This document shows positions 8,104-16,403 of a DNA stretch of 34,909 nucleotides, in pieces. Below the pieces are notes generated by a model, which worked only from the letters and a program-made list of their open reading frames with translations, was not told the DNA's origin and did not search any database. The translations under genes were made by a program, and so were the position numbers. The stretch's first letter is position 1; each line of letters opens with the position of its first letter. Source of the stretch: Saliniplasma sp051745305 (GTDB taxonomy: Archaea > Thermoplasmatota > Thermoplasmata > Halarchaeoplasmatales > Halarchaeoplasmataceae); assembly GCA_051745305.1 (NCBI GenBank), contig JBNJDY010000011.1:1-34909 (forward strand), written 5' to 3'.

Positions 8104-8181
8104 ATGTTAAGAAGAAAAGGAGTAGCAAAAGATAATAAGTGGGCGAATTGGTCATTAGAATTGGCCAGGAACCAAACATAG
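8104..8181 (+). CDS. Possible 25-residue small protein
   Basis: The ORF encodes MLRRKGVAKDNKWANWSLEL plus five residues. A TATA-like TTTAGTATAT (about 8054-8063), GGTGAT (8094-8099) and the ATG at 8104 are spaced as in real archaeal genes. It has a basic N-terminus and two tryptophans. No homolog is recognised. The end of the ORF overlaps the inverted repeat at 8139-8217, so the region may instead be a structured RNA or a leader peptide. Nothing adjacent on the plus strand depends on it until 8418. Confidence 0.3.
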   Translation: MLRRKGVAKDNKWANWSLELARNQT

Positions 8182-8218
8182 ACCATATAAATACAATATT
8201 CAGCCCTACTCGCCCACA
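8139..8218 (+). ncRNA. Structured RNA candidate bounded by an 8-bp perfect inverted repeat
   Basis: GTGGGCGA (8139-8146) pairs perfectly with TCGCCCAC (8210-8217), unusually GC-rich for this gap. Inside, TGGTC (8149-8153) can pair with GACCA (8181-8185) and TTGG with CCAA around an apical loop. The lower stem is followed by ACA (8216-8218), as in H/ACA guide RNAs. A GAATTG/CAATATTC alternative upper stem would sit 14 bases from that ACA. The pocket is not canonical, so the class stays open. It is not a tRNA: there is no T-arm. Confidence 0.3.
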
Positions 8219-8249
8219 GAAACCCTTTCCATTTGAATTTTCTATTTGA

Positions 8250-8320
8250 TGCTGTTCTCAGTACTCATAGGGTTAATCATAACTTTTAGTTCATCAAATA
8301 TTTTTCATCATCGAACAGCA
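8250..8320 (-). ncRNA. Box C/D sRNA (2'-O-methylation guide)
   Basis: Read on the minus strand, an 8-bp terminal stem TGCTGTTC (8320-8313) / GAACAGCA (8257-8250) brackets box C ATGATGA (8311-8305) and box D CTGA (8261-8258). The stem, the three-base bulge G-A-T and the sheared G-A pairs expected of a k-turn fit exactly. Internal box D' CTAA (8289-8286) and C' ATGATTA (8280-8274) each differ by one base from consensus. The C'-to-D spacer is ACCCTATGAGTA, exactly 12 bases, the archaeal norm; the C-to-D' spacer is 15 bases. By the D+5 rule the D guide would methylate the C in a target TACTCATAGGGT. A TATA-like box lies 21-29 bases upstream. The target has not been identified. Confidence 0.75.
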
Positions 8321-8340
8321 GAAATATACATCGTTAAGAC

Positions 8341-8349
8341 TAAATAAAT
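8341..8349 (-). promoter_or_regulatory. TATA box of the C/D sRNA
   Basis: On the minus strand the sequence reads ATTTATTTA, centred about 25 bases before the 5' base of the sRNA (8320), which is the archaeal TATA-to-start distance. Confidence 0.4.
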
Positions 8350-8417
8350 ATTTCTAATAGGAAACAACCCAAAAATATAATTCCTATATCTACATACTAA
8401 TAATGAGGTCTTTAATT

Positions 8418-10718
8418 ATGCAGTTTCCAGCTGGTAAAACCATTAGGAGTGAATTTGGTGGAGAAGGAGTATTAGATGAATTTATAGATGTCATATTGGA
8501 CAAAAATATTGATGGTTACTTGAAATCTAGTCTTAATGAAGGGGATACCCGTAGAGAGGGTGTACTATTTTTCAAAAAGGGTAATATCGTCGCTGGTATG
8601 TATAAAGGAAAGAAAAAAACAGCAGGTAAAAAATCTATCAGAAAGATATCTCGGGATTCTATAAAATCTGATTGTTTATTAGAGATCCATTCATATTCAT
8701 ATGGTTCCTCATCTATCAGTATAAAACATATTATGTCTAATTTTACTGAAGATATTGAGATCGATGATGATTTGAATGTAAAATTAGAGATCGATCGTGG
8801 AAAACGTGATGGGTCCCAAAGAAAATCGATGATAGATGAGTCAAAGGAGTTAGAATCTTCAGACTTTGATGTTCCTGACGAACCGATAGACATAGATATA
8901 AGTGAAATAGGGACTTTTGAGGGGATTACAAGTACTACAAAGGTACCTGAAGGTGAAGATATCGTTGAAAGGGCAGAGAAGAAAGTAAAAGATATCAGGG
9001 AAGGACATCTCAAGGAAGAACTTGAGAGGGTTCGTAGTGAACTTAAAGATAAAAGAAGGGCATTGAGGGAAAAGGAAAGAATTTTGAACCAGAGATCGGA
9101 GGAATTAAAACAAAAAGAGAACGAATTGAAAGAAAAATCCAATAAGTTGAAAAATGAAAGGGACAAAGTCAAAAGTATCTGGAAAAGGATGAAAAAAGAG
9201 AGCAGTAAAGCTAGTAAAGCTAAAAAAGAGCTTGAAGATAAGATCAGTGAACAGATCACCAGAGAAGAAGAACTGATAGAAAAGGAAAGGGAGCTAAGAA
9301 ACCTTGAAGAAGAATTAGAAGAATGGGAAGACGATATAAAATCTCGATCATCCAAGTTGGGAACTATGGAGGAAGAACTGAGTAGTTGGGAGAGAGATTT
9401 GAACAAGAAAGAAGAAAGACTAGATTGGATGGAAGAGGATTTAGAAGAGAGGGAAGAGAAAGTATTCATCAAGGACCAGGAATTAGAAGAACGAGAGAGA
9501 GACTTGGAAAAGAAAGAAGATAGGTTGAAAGAAAAAGAAACCCAATTGAATAAAGTCAAAGACAGTTTGGATAAGAGAAAAAAAGAGATCCATATCAAAG
9601 AAGAAGAGATAGGTATGAGAGAGGAAAGGGTGGAAGACAAAGAAGAAAAATTAAAGAAGGACAGGGAAAAAATCGATGACTTAAAACAAGGTCTCAAGTC
9701 AGACAGAGAATCGGTTAGGAACATGAAAAAAGAGTTAAGAGGAAAGGGGAAGGAGTTGGATCAAAGAGAGAAGAAACTAGATGAACGTGAAAGTGAACTA
9801 GAAGTGTTAGAAGGTGAACTAGAGAATAAAAGCAATGATCTAGATGATAAATCTATAAAACTCAATGAAAGAGATATAGAACTTTCTAAAAGGGAAAATG
9901 AGCTAGATGATAAGGCAGATAAAGTGATGAGGGCAAAAGAAGACCTTGATGAAAGAGAAGAAAGACTTGATGACTTAAAAGAGCGCTTGGAAACGAGGAA
10001 ATCAAGATTGACCAGTAAAGAAAAAGAGATAAAAGAACGTGAAAGAGAGATAGAAGAGGAGTTAAAAGAACGCGAGTCTCAATTGGAAAAAAGAGAAGAG
10101 GAAATAAAAGATTTGAAGAGATCTCTCAATGGTAAGAAAGGTGCTTTGCAAAAGAAAGAGAATCGGTTAGAAGGAAGGGAAAACGAGATATCTGAGGTTG
10201 AAGACGAACTAGATAGAAGGGAAAACGGGATCAAAGAAAAGGAGAAACAACTCGAAGAATTAGAAACTGAACTTCAAGAGAAAGAAAAAGATATAGAGGA
10301 AAAACGCAGTGAACTTGAAGATGAACGAGGGAAGATGCAAAAGGAACTTAGTGAAAAGAAAGATGAACTAGAACAGGAGAGAGCGGAATTAAATAGCGAG
10401 AGAGAAGAAATCGAAGAAACTAGAGATAAGATAAAACAGAAACTATCCGAAATAATAGAAGAAAAAGAAGAATTGGATGGAAGGGAAGAAAATCTCGATG
10501 AAAGGGAAGATAAGGTCGAGGAAAGAGAGGACGTTCTAGATCAGCGTGAAGAAAGGTTGGATGAATTAGAGAAGGAATTAAAGAAGAAAGAAGATCAACT
10601 TGAGAGAAAAGAAGAATCATTAAAAACGAGGGAAGGTCAGATAGATGAAAAAGAGACTACTCTCAAGAGCAAAGAGAGATCATTAAAAGAAATAAGAGCA
10701 GGTCTTGAAGAGATATAA
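8418..10718 (+). CDS. Very long coiled-coil protein with N-terminal DUF2226-like domain
   Basis: 766 residues from the ATG at 8418, which has GAGGT (8405-8409) upstream; an ATG at 8403 would add five residues. Residues 1-125 form a globular domain opening FPAGKTIRSEF and containing REGVLFFKKGNIVAG, resembling the archaeal DUF2226-type domain (family call by memory, moderate). An acidic linker to about 185 follows. From about 190 to the end nearly every residue is Glu, Lys, Arg, Asp or Leu in heptads (repeats such as LEEREEKV, LDEREE, LEKKE), an uninterrupted coiled coil of several hundred residues. No membrane segment. A structural, scaffold or SMC-like arm role is possible; there is no ATPase head, so it is not an SMC protein. 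It ends base-to-base with the aminotransferase on the other strand. Confidence 0.85.
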   Translation: MQFPAGKTIRSEFGGEGVLDEFIDVILDKNIDGYLKSSLNEGDTRREGVLFFKKGNIVAGMYKGKKKTAGKKSIRKISRDSIKSDCLLEIHSYSYGSSSISIKHIMSNFTEDIEIDDDLNVKLEIDRGKRDGSQRKSMIDESKELESSDFDVPDEPIDIDISEIGTFEGITSTTKVPEGEDIVERAEKKVKDIREGHLKEELERVRSELKDKRRALREKERILNQRSEELKQKENELKEKSNKLKNERDKVKSIWKRMKKESSKASKAKKELEDKISEQITREEELIEKERELRNLEEELEEWEDDIKSRSSKLGTMEEELSSWERDLNKKEERLDWMEEDLEEREEKVFIKDQELEERERDLEKKEDRLKEKETQLNKVKDSLDKRKKEIHIKEEEIGMREERVEDKEEKLKKDREKIDDLKQGLKSDRESVRNMKKELRGKGKELDQREKKLDERESELEVLEGELENKSNDLDDKSIKLNERDIELSKRENELDDKADKVMRAKEDLDEREERLDDLKERLETRKSRLTSKEKEIKEREREIEEELKERESQLEKREEEIKDLKRSLNGKKGALQKKENRLEGRENEISEVEDELDRRENGIKEKEKQLEELETELQEKEKDIEEKRSELEDERGKMQKELSEKKDELEQERAELNSEREEIEETRDKIKQKLSEIIEEKEELDGREENLDEREDKVEEREDVLDQREERLDELEKELKKKEDQLERKEESLKTREGQIDEKETTLKSKERSLKEIRAGLEEI

Positions 10719-11879
10719 TTATCTATCCAAGTTCTCTGCCACTTTCTCGATCCTTTCCAAGGCTTCTTTTATGTTTTCCGAAGAGTTGGCGAATGACATT
10801 CTTAGATGTTTCTCTCCTTGATCACCGAATGCTGAACCGGGTGTTGTAGCCACCTTTGCCTCTTTTAAAAGATGAAGTGCTAATCCCATACTGTCCATGT
10901 CGAAATCAAACCTAGGGAAAGTGTAAAAAGTTGAATTTGGATTTTTACACTGGAAACCGTCAATTGCATTCAATCCATCTACGATTATCTTTCTTCGTTT
11001 TTTATATGTTTGCAGCATGTCATCTATAACTTCATCGCCTTCTCTCAACGCAGCTACACCGGCTTTCTGGCCGAAAGAGGTGGCACATGTTATAGAATGG
11101 GTTTGAATCTTTATTATATTTTCAAGTAGGTTTTCGTTTGCTAAAAGCCACCCTAATCTCCATCCCGTCATGGCATAGGATTTAGAGAACCCGCTGATCG
11201 TGATCGTCCTTTCTCTCATATCGTCAAAAGAACCTATGGAAACATGTTCTCCTTCAAAAATTAGCTTTTCATAAACTTCATCACTTACAACTAATAGGTC
11301 ATTATCTATTGCTATATCTGCGATGGCTTTTAGATCACTTTTGGGAATAGTCATACCTGTAGGATTGGAAGGTGAATTTAATACAATCAGTTCAGCTCTA
11401 GATGATATCCTCTCATTCAAGGTTTCTATATCTAATGAATAGTCCTCTTCTTCTATCAATGGTAATCTTCTAGGTATACCATCCGCGAATTTTATCATGG
11501 GTGCGTAAGAAACCCAACAGGGGTCTGTTATTATGGCTTCTGCCCCATCGTCCAAATGAGCTAGAATCGACATGAAAAGAGCTTGTTTTGTAGGTGTAAT
11601 TAGCACATTTTCTTTCTTGAAATCTAGATTGTTAAATATCCTACTCTTATCTGCAACCGCTTCTCGTAATTCAGGTATTCCTTGGGGCGTTGTGTAATGT
11701 GTAAAACCCTCTTTCATCGCTTTGTAAGCCTCTTCGACGATAAAGTCTGGTGTATCAAAATCTGGTTCTCCAACTGCGAGAGATATTATATCTTTACCTT
11801 TAGTTTTCATAGAAGAAACCAGTTTAGAGATCCTCATGGTCTCAGAAAAACTGACATCGAGCATTCTTTTGACTGTCAT
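10719..11879 (-). CDS. Class I/II PLP-dependent aminotransferase (aspartate-aminotransferase-like)
   Basis: 386 residues, full length. The PLP lysine is K233 in SGFSKSYAMTGWRLGW (229-244). NPTG (172-175) and SDEVYEKL (199-206) supply the cofactor ring contacts. It opens with the fold-type I signature LAVGEPDFDTP. It transfers amino groups between an amino acid and a 2-oxo acid; the aspartate/aromatic preference cannot be fixed from sequence. It lies seven bases downstream of argF on the same strand, so it probably belongs to an amino-acid operon. It converges with the coiled-coil gene. Confidence 0.93.
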   Translation of the reverse strand: MTVKRMLDVSFSETMRISKLVSSMKTKGKDIISLAVGEPDFDTPDFIVEEAYKAMKEGFTHYTTPQGIPELREAVADKSRIFNNLDFKKENVLITPTKQALFMSILAHLDDGAEAIITDPCWVSYAPMIKFADGIPRRLPLIEEEDYSLDIETLNERISSRAELIVLNSPSNPTGMTIPKSDLKAIADIAIDNDLLVVSDEVYEKLIFEGEHVSIGSFDDMRERTITISGFSKSYAMTGWRLGWLLANENLLENIIKIQTHSITCATSFGQKAGVAALREGDEVIDDMLQTYKKRRKIIVDGLNAIDGFQCKNPNSTFYTFPRFDFDMDSMGLALHLLKEAKVATTPGSAFGDQGEKHLRMSFANSSENIKEALERIEKVAENLDR

Positions 11880-11885
11880 GTAATA

Positions 11886-12800
11886 TTACCCCATAAGTTC
11901 AGCCATTATAGCTTTTTGAGCGTGTAATCTATTTTCAGCTTGATCGAATACGACAGAATGTTCTCCATCTACGACTTCGTCTGTAATCTCTACACCACGA
12001 TGAGCCGGTAAACAATGCATAACAATCACATCATCTTTAGCCTTTTCAACCAGTGATTGATTTATTTGGAAACCTTTGAAATCGTTCATCCTTTTTTCTT
12101 TTTCTTCTTCGTCTCCCATTGATACCCAAACATCCGTGTAAATCACGTCAGCATTTTCAACTGCTTTTTCAGGCTCGGTTGAGACTTCAATATTAGCCTC
12201 AGTCTCTTCACCTATCTCTTTAGCTTTTTCTACGAACCTGTCCATGGGTTCATAACCTTTTGGAGTACAGGCGGTCATATCCATACCAACTATAGCGGAA
12301 CCTAAAAGTAAGGAATGGCAAACGTTATTCCCGTCACCTACATAAACCAATTTCCTGTCGAAATCATCTTTATGCTCTCTAATCGTCATCAGATCAGCCA
12401 TTATCTGGCATGGGTGTTCTATATCGTCTAAACCGCTTATAACAGGTACTGTTGAATTTTCAGCTAATTCTACCATCATATCGTGCTCAAAAGCTCTGTA
12501 CATAATTCCGTCAACATACCGTGATAAGACTTTTGCAGTATCAGCGATGGTTTCTCCTCTACCTAATTGAAGATCTTTTGGACTAAGGTAAAGTGCATGT
12601 CCCCCAAGTTGTGTGGTACCTACTTCGAAAGAAATGCGAGTTCTAGTACTAGGTTTTTCAAATATCATACCCAAGCTTTTTCCTTTTAAGGGTTGATATG
12701 GCTCTCCGTTTTTGAATTTCTTCTTTATCTCCCCACCGATACGTAATATTTCTTGAAGTCTTTCTTTAAAATCCAATATCGAGATGAAATCTTTTGCCAT
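11886..12800 (-). CDS. argF: Ornithine carbamoyltransferase
   Basis: 304 residues. The carbamoyl-phosphate loop STRTR is at 51-55, HPCQ at 129-132 and the ornithine-side HCLPAHRG at 262-269. The SMG motif (227-229) is the feature that separates ornithine from aspartate carbamoyltransferases. The enzyme makes citrulline from ornithine and carbamoyl phosphate in arginine synthesis. First gene of a two-gene unit with the aminotransferase. The gap to purC is 57 bases. Confidence 0.96.
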   Translation of the reverse strand: MAKDFISILDFKERLQEILRIGGEIKKKFKNGEPYQPLKGKSLGMIFEKPSTRTRISFEVGTTQLGGHALYLSPKDLQLGRGETIADTAKVLSRYVDGIMYRAFEHDMMVELAENSTVPVISGLDDIEHPCQIMADLMTIREHKDDFDRKLVYVGDGNNVCHSLLLGSAIVGMDMTACTPKGYEPMDRFVEKAKEIGEETEANIEVSTEPEKAVENADVIYTDVWVSMGDEEEKEKRMNDFKGFQINQSLVEKAKDDVIVMHCLPAHRGVEITDEVVDGEHSVVFDQAENRLHAQKAIMAELMG

Positions 12801-12857
12801 GTTATCAGGTCTGCTATAGTTAGGGTATATTAAAAATTGTTGCTAATATTCTTGTAA

Positions 12858-13763
12858 TCAAGTATATTCTCCGTCTGTAAGACGTTTCATAATATCTACA
12901 TATAATTCACTAGTATTTTCAACCATATCCTCAGGTAGAGATGGTATACTTGGTTCTTCTTCATTATTCTCTCTAGCCTCCATTATTTCTTCGTGGTATC
13001 CAATATCACGGTAATACTGTCTCACAAACTCCTTGCTTTTTTCTATGAAATTACCCTTTTCATATTCCTCTTTATCCCAAAACCGGTCCTCATCCGCTGT
13101 TCCAAAAGTATCTGCAAGCATAATATTCCTATCTTCATCCATAGCGAACTCTTTTTTCCCGTCGACGTGTAAAAGTCCATTTTTTTCTACATTATTTTCG
13201 ATAAACTTGTCTATTCTCAATGTTGCATTTTTGATTTCTTCGAATTCATCATGGGTTAATCCCGATATATCACATGCTTTTTCGGTGTTTAGTTTTTTAT
13301 CGTATTCTTCGAATTTCGTAGTTACCTCAAATAAAGGTTCAGGTAGGCGATCACCATAATCAGGTTCCTCATCAAATCCAAAATCCCTATAGTCAACTTT
13401 TCCTTCACGGATTCTGTCGTACAAAGATCCAGCTACAAAATATCTGCATATGAATTCAAGTGGTATTAGATAATTAGTTGTGTTTTTACCGATTTTATTG
13501 TAATCTGTTATAACGTTTACTTTCTTCACAAGCATCCTATTGTTTTCCACCATCTCTATGAAATGGGTTTTTATTTCTAATTCATCTTCTGCCTTTTCAA
13601 ACCAGTATGTAGATGTTTTACACAGGGTTTCTCCTTTACGTGGAATATCGTTAGGAACTATTTTATCAAATATGGAAATGTTATCTGTGAAGAAAAAGCT
13701 AAGGCGCTCATCACCGACTTCATAAACCTCCTTGACCTTTCCTTTTCTAATTAATTTTCTCAT
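12858..13763 (-). CDS. purC: Phosphoribosylaminoimidazole-succinocarboxamide synthase
   Basis: 301 residues, the longer form of SAICAR synthase. It opens KGKVKEVYEV, with DNISIFDKIVPNDIPRKGE in the ATP-binding lobe, the EFICRYFVAGSLYDR strand and the catalytic DGKKEFAMDEDRNIMLADT segment near 200-220. It joins aspartate to CAIR in purine synthesis. Another purine gene, purQ, lies at 27121-27948, so the pathway is dispersed. Between 13764 and 13805 there is no gene. Confidence 0.95.
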   Translation of the reverse strand: MRKLIRKGKVKEVYEVGDERLSFFFTDNISIFDKIVPNDIPRKGETLCKTSTYWFEKAEDELEIKTHFIEMVENNRMLVKKVNVITDYNKIGKNTTNYLIPLEFICRYFVAGSLYDRIREGKVDYRDFGFDEEPDYGDRLPEPLFEVTTKFEEYDKKLNTEKACDISGLTHDEFEEIKNATLRIDKFIENNVEKNGLLHVDGKKEFAMDEDRNIMLADTFGTADEDRFWDKEEYEKGNFIEKSKEFVRQYYRDIGYHEEIMEARENNEEEPSIPSLPEDMVENTSELYVDIMKRLTDGEYT

Positions 13764-13805
13764 CTAAGCACCCTAGATTTGGCTTTTCGAGAATTGGATG
13801 AATAT

Positions 13806-14252
13806 TTAAGATTTTTGTTCATTTAATTTTTTATCGATAAAGTTCTTAGCATTCTCTAAGAGGTTCTTTGCATTTTTAAAAGTCAACCTTTTCATTGCCT
13901 CTTCGTATTTCAACCAAATATAGTCCTGGTGTTCTCTAGAGATATTAACATCACTAGTCATGGATTTACCAAGAAAATAAACTACTTGTTTATGAGACAT
14001 ATCGTACCTCTTATGGTAAAAGTAATCGATAGTTTCACGGAAACCCTCAATTATCTCTATATCATCTTCAGATAGACCAGTTTCTTCTTCAAGTTCCCTT
14101 AATGCAGTTTCGATCTCTGTTTCACCTTCTTCTACGTGGCCTTTGGGATAGTCCCAGTGCCCTGCGGGATAGTGCAAAAGAAGAAATTCTTTTTCTTCCT
14201 CCTCGCGAAATATCAAAAAACCCGTTGATTTTTCTTGTATCATATTATCCAT
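13806..14252 (-). CDS. Nudix hydrolase (Ap4A-hydrolase-like)
   Basis: 148 residues from the ATG at 14252, which overlaps the end of the PAC2 gene by eight bases; an in-frame ATG farther upstream would lie deep in that gene. The Nudix box fits GX5EX7REUXEEXGU exactly: G38, E44, R52-E53, E56-E57, G59. The preceding YPAGHWDYPKGHVEEGE and the following TIDYFYHKRYDMSHKQVVYFL resemble archaeal/eukaryotic diadenosine-tetraphosphate hydrolases. The substrate is inferred. Translationally coupled to PAC2. Confidence 0.88.
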   Translation of the reverse strand: MDNMIQEKSTGFLIFREEEEKEFLLLHYPAGHWDYPKGHVEEGETEIETALRELEEETGLSEDDIEIIEGFRETIDYFYHKRYDMSHKQVVYFLGKSMTSDVNISREHQDYIWLKYEEAMKRLTFKNAKNLLENAKNFIDKKLNEQKS

Positions 14253-14988
14253 ACAATGGCGGGTGGGCTGATTTTTGTTCCATATCGTCTTGGGCCTGTT
14301 TGGTCTGTTGGACCAGTTTGGCATACTGATTTTCTAGTTGTTCCGCACTCTCTATAAGAGAACTAGTATCGATATCGAAACCTCTGTACTCTGCAAACTT
14401 CTCCAATAAAGCCGCTGAGGCTCTTGGATCAGGGATCTTCTTTTTACCCTCTGCAAGCATTCCTACTGCTTTGAGACCTCTCTCGTGGGCTATCAGTAAT
14501 AACGAGCTTGAAATACCTGATATTGCTCCTCTCTCGATTATCTCGATTCCAAGTTTATCAGCTTCATCTTGGGCTGAATGAGAGCTCAATACTCCCCATA
14601 CTTTTGTTTCTTTTTCTTCTCGGTCTTCCCTTTCAGGTATTCCATCGAGTATGATAACTTCTTTGATGTTGTGGTTTAAACTCCAATCAATTAGCCTCCT
14701 TGCAAGTGATTCGGCCATGTTTGGCGGTATTACCATATCTGACTTAACCAAAAGGAACCCGTTTCCGCAGAAGATCCTAACGGGTCTCCTTGGAATACCG
14801 TCGAAAATTACTGCTGTAGGTGGGAACTGATCCGATTCAACAGATGCTATCTGTTTTAAATCCAAAGTATTGATGAGTTGTTCGGATGCGATACCACCTA
14901 TCAAACCGGTACCCGGGAAACCTGCTAGTAGTACATCGACTTCAGGAATTTCCTCTTCCTCATTTATATTAAATGTTGTTTCACTCAT
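14245..14988 (-). CDS. PAC2 family protein (proteasome assembly chaperone-like)
   Basis: 247 residues from the ATG at 14988, chosen because GTGAT lies four bases upstream; an in-frame ATG at 15024 would add 12 residues that do not resemble the family. LLAGFPGTGLIGGIASEQLI (about 19-38) is the PAC2 family opening. IPPNMAESLARRLIDWS, EVIILDGIPEREDRE and the AAALLEKFAEYRG end also match. Eukaryotic PAC2 helps build the 20S proteasome; archaeal homologs form homotrimers with an uncertain role. Confidence 0.88.
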   Translation of the reverse strand: MSETTFNINEEEEIPEVDVLLAGFPGTGLIGGIASEQLINTLDLKQIASVESDQFPPTAVIFDGIPRRPVRIFCGNGFLLVKSDMVIPPNMAESLARRLIDWSLNHNIKEVIILDGIPEREDREEKETKVWGVLSSHSAQDEADKLGIEIIERGAISGISSSLLLIAHERGLKAVGMLAEGKKKIPDPRASAALLEKFAEYRGFDIDTSSLIESAEQLENQYAKLVQQTKQAQDDMEQKSAHPPLYG

Positions 14989-15110
14989 TTTATCACATAT
15001 ATGGTTAGTAAACTTTAAAGTCATACTTCTATTTTTGCATACAAAAAGATATATTTTTCAAGTATTACATTAATCGATAATTTTTTAACATACTCTGTCA
15101 ATATTGAAAC

Positions 15111-16403
15111 ATGACTGTTAAACTTCAAGTTGCTTTAGATTTGATGAATCTGAGAAGGGCCGTGAAAATAGCAAAACAAGCTGTTGAAGGTGGCGTAGAT
15201 TGGATAGAGGCAGGTACACCACTTATTAAATCAGAAGGGATGGAAGCTGTCAGGAGATTGAGAAAGGAATTTCCCGATAAAAAAATATTTGCAGATATGA
15301 AAACAATGGATGTGGGCGGAGTTGAAGTCGAGATGGCCTCTAAAGCGGGTGCTGATATAATAGGGATATTAGGCGCTTCCGATGATGAAACTATTAAAGA
15401 AAGCGTTAGATCCGCTAGGAATTACGATACTGAGATCATGGTGGATTTGATACAGGTTCCTAACAAAGTAGAGAGGGCAAGAGAAGTTTGTAAACTAGGT
15501 ATAGATTATTTAGGTGTTCATGTAGGTGTAGATGCACAGATGAAGGGGGCAGACCCTTTAGAGTTGGTTGAGAGAGTAAGTTCAGTTAGTACAGTTCCTA
15601 TAGCTGCTGCAGGCGGTATAACTTCAGAAGATGCATCCGAAGTTGTTGAACATGGTGCAGATATTATAATCGTCGGTGGAGCTATCACAAAATCTAAGGA
15701 TGTATCAGAATCTGCCAGGAATATCAAAAAAGCGATTACTGAAGGAATATCAGTGAAATCAGAAGTATCTAAAAAATTCGGTCCAGAAAAGATAAGAGCG
15801 GTATTTGAAAAAGTATCTACCCCTAATATTTCTGATGCTATGCATAGAAAACCTTCCATGGAAGGTATAGTTCCTATGACTACGGAGGGCAGGAAGATCG
15901 TTGGTGAAGCTTTTACGGTTAAAACTGTTGATGGTGACTGGGCTAAACCTGTTGAAGCTATTCAAGAAGCAGAAGAAGGTATGGTTATAGTTATAGATGC
16001 CGATTCTGGAAAGAATGCAGTATGGGGTGAATTAGCTTCTTGGTCATGTTACAGTAAAGGAATCAGTGGGGTAGTGATCGATGGCGCCTTGAGAGATGTA
16101 GATGATATCGAAGAATTAGGTTTCCCGGTTTTTGCTAGATATCGAGCTTCTAATGCAGGTGAACCTAAAGGATATGGTGGTCTGAGGAACGATATTATTT
16201 GTGGTGGTAGGAAAGTAAGAACTGGTGACTGGATTATAGGTGACGATAGCGGAGTCATGGTAGTTCCTAAAGAAGAAGCTGTACAGATAGCTAATAGAGC
16301 TCTAGATGTGATGGAAAAGGAAAACCGTATAAGAGAGGAAATAAAAGAGGGCGATACCCTCTCAGTAGTTATGGAACTACAAAAATGGGAGAAACAGGAT
16401 TAG
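15111..16403 (+). CDS. 3-hexulose-6-phosphate synthase fused to RraA-like domain
   Basis: 430 residues in two domains. Residues 1-210 are the HPS/orotidine-decarboxylase-fold barrel: E33, ADMKTMD (D62, K64, D67), GVHVGVD (135-141), AAAGGI (165-170) and IIVGGAIT near the phosphate-binding end. Residues 231-428 are an RraA/aldolase-like domain with STPNISDAMHRK, WGELAS (305-310) and the DGALRD site (324-329). HPS interconverts ribulose-5-phosphate plus formaldehyde with hexulose-6-phosphate; in archaea lacking the oxidative pentose pathway the reverse reaction supplies pentoses. The role of the RraA domain is not established. No 6-phospho-3-hexuloisomerase gene is in the window. The gene has its own promoter region (15025-15110) with an AT-rich TATA stretch at about 15048-15056. 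Confidence 0.93.
   Translation: MTVKLQVALDLMNLRRAVKIAKQAVEGGVDWIEAGTPLIKSEGMEAVRRLRKEFPDKKIFADMKTMDVGGVEVEMASKAGADIIGILGASDDETIKESVRSARNYDTEIMVDLIQVPNKVERAREVCKLGIDYLGVHVGVDAQMKGADPLELVERVSSVSTVPIAAAGGITSEDASEVVEHGADIIIVGGAITKSKDVSESARNIKKAITEGISVKSEVSKKFGPEKIRAVFEKVSTPNISDAMHRKPSMEGIVPMTTEGRKIVGEAFTVKTVDGDWAKPVEAIQEAEEGMVIVIDADSGKNAVWGELASWSCYSKGISGVVIDGALRDVDDIEELGFPVFARYRASNAGEPKGYGGLRNDIICGGRKVRTGDWIIGDDSGVMVVPKEEAVQIANRALDVMEKENRIREEIKEGDTLSVVMELQKWEKQD

Noticed and set aside
8139..8218. tRNA-like reading of the GC-rich inverted repeat
   Set aside because: The acceptor-like stem is present but there is no T-arm (GTTC loop) or anticodon arm.
8516..9724. Long Ser/Leu-rich open frame on the minus strand inside the coiled-coil gene
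   Set aside because: It is antisense to Glu/Lys codons; low-complexity Ser/Phe/Leu composition is what the complement of GAA/GAG/AAA runs produces.
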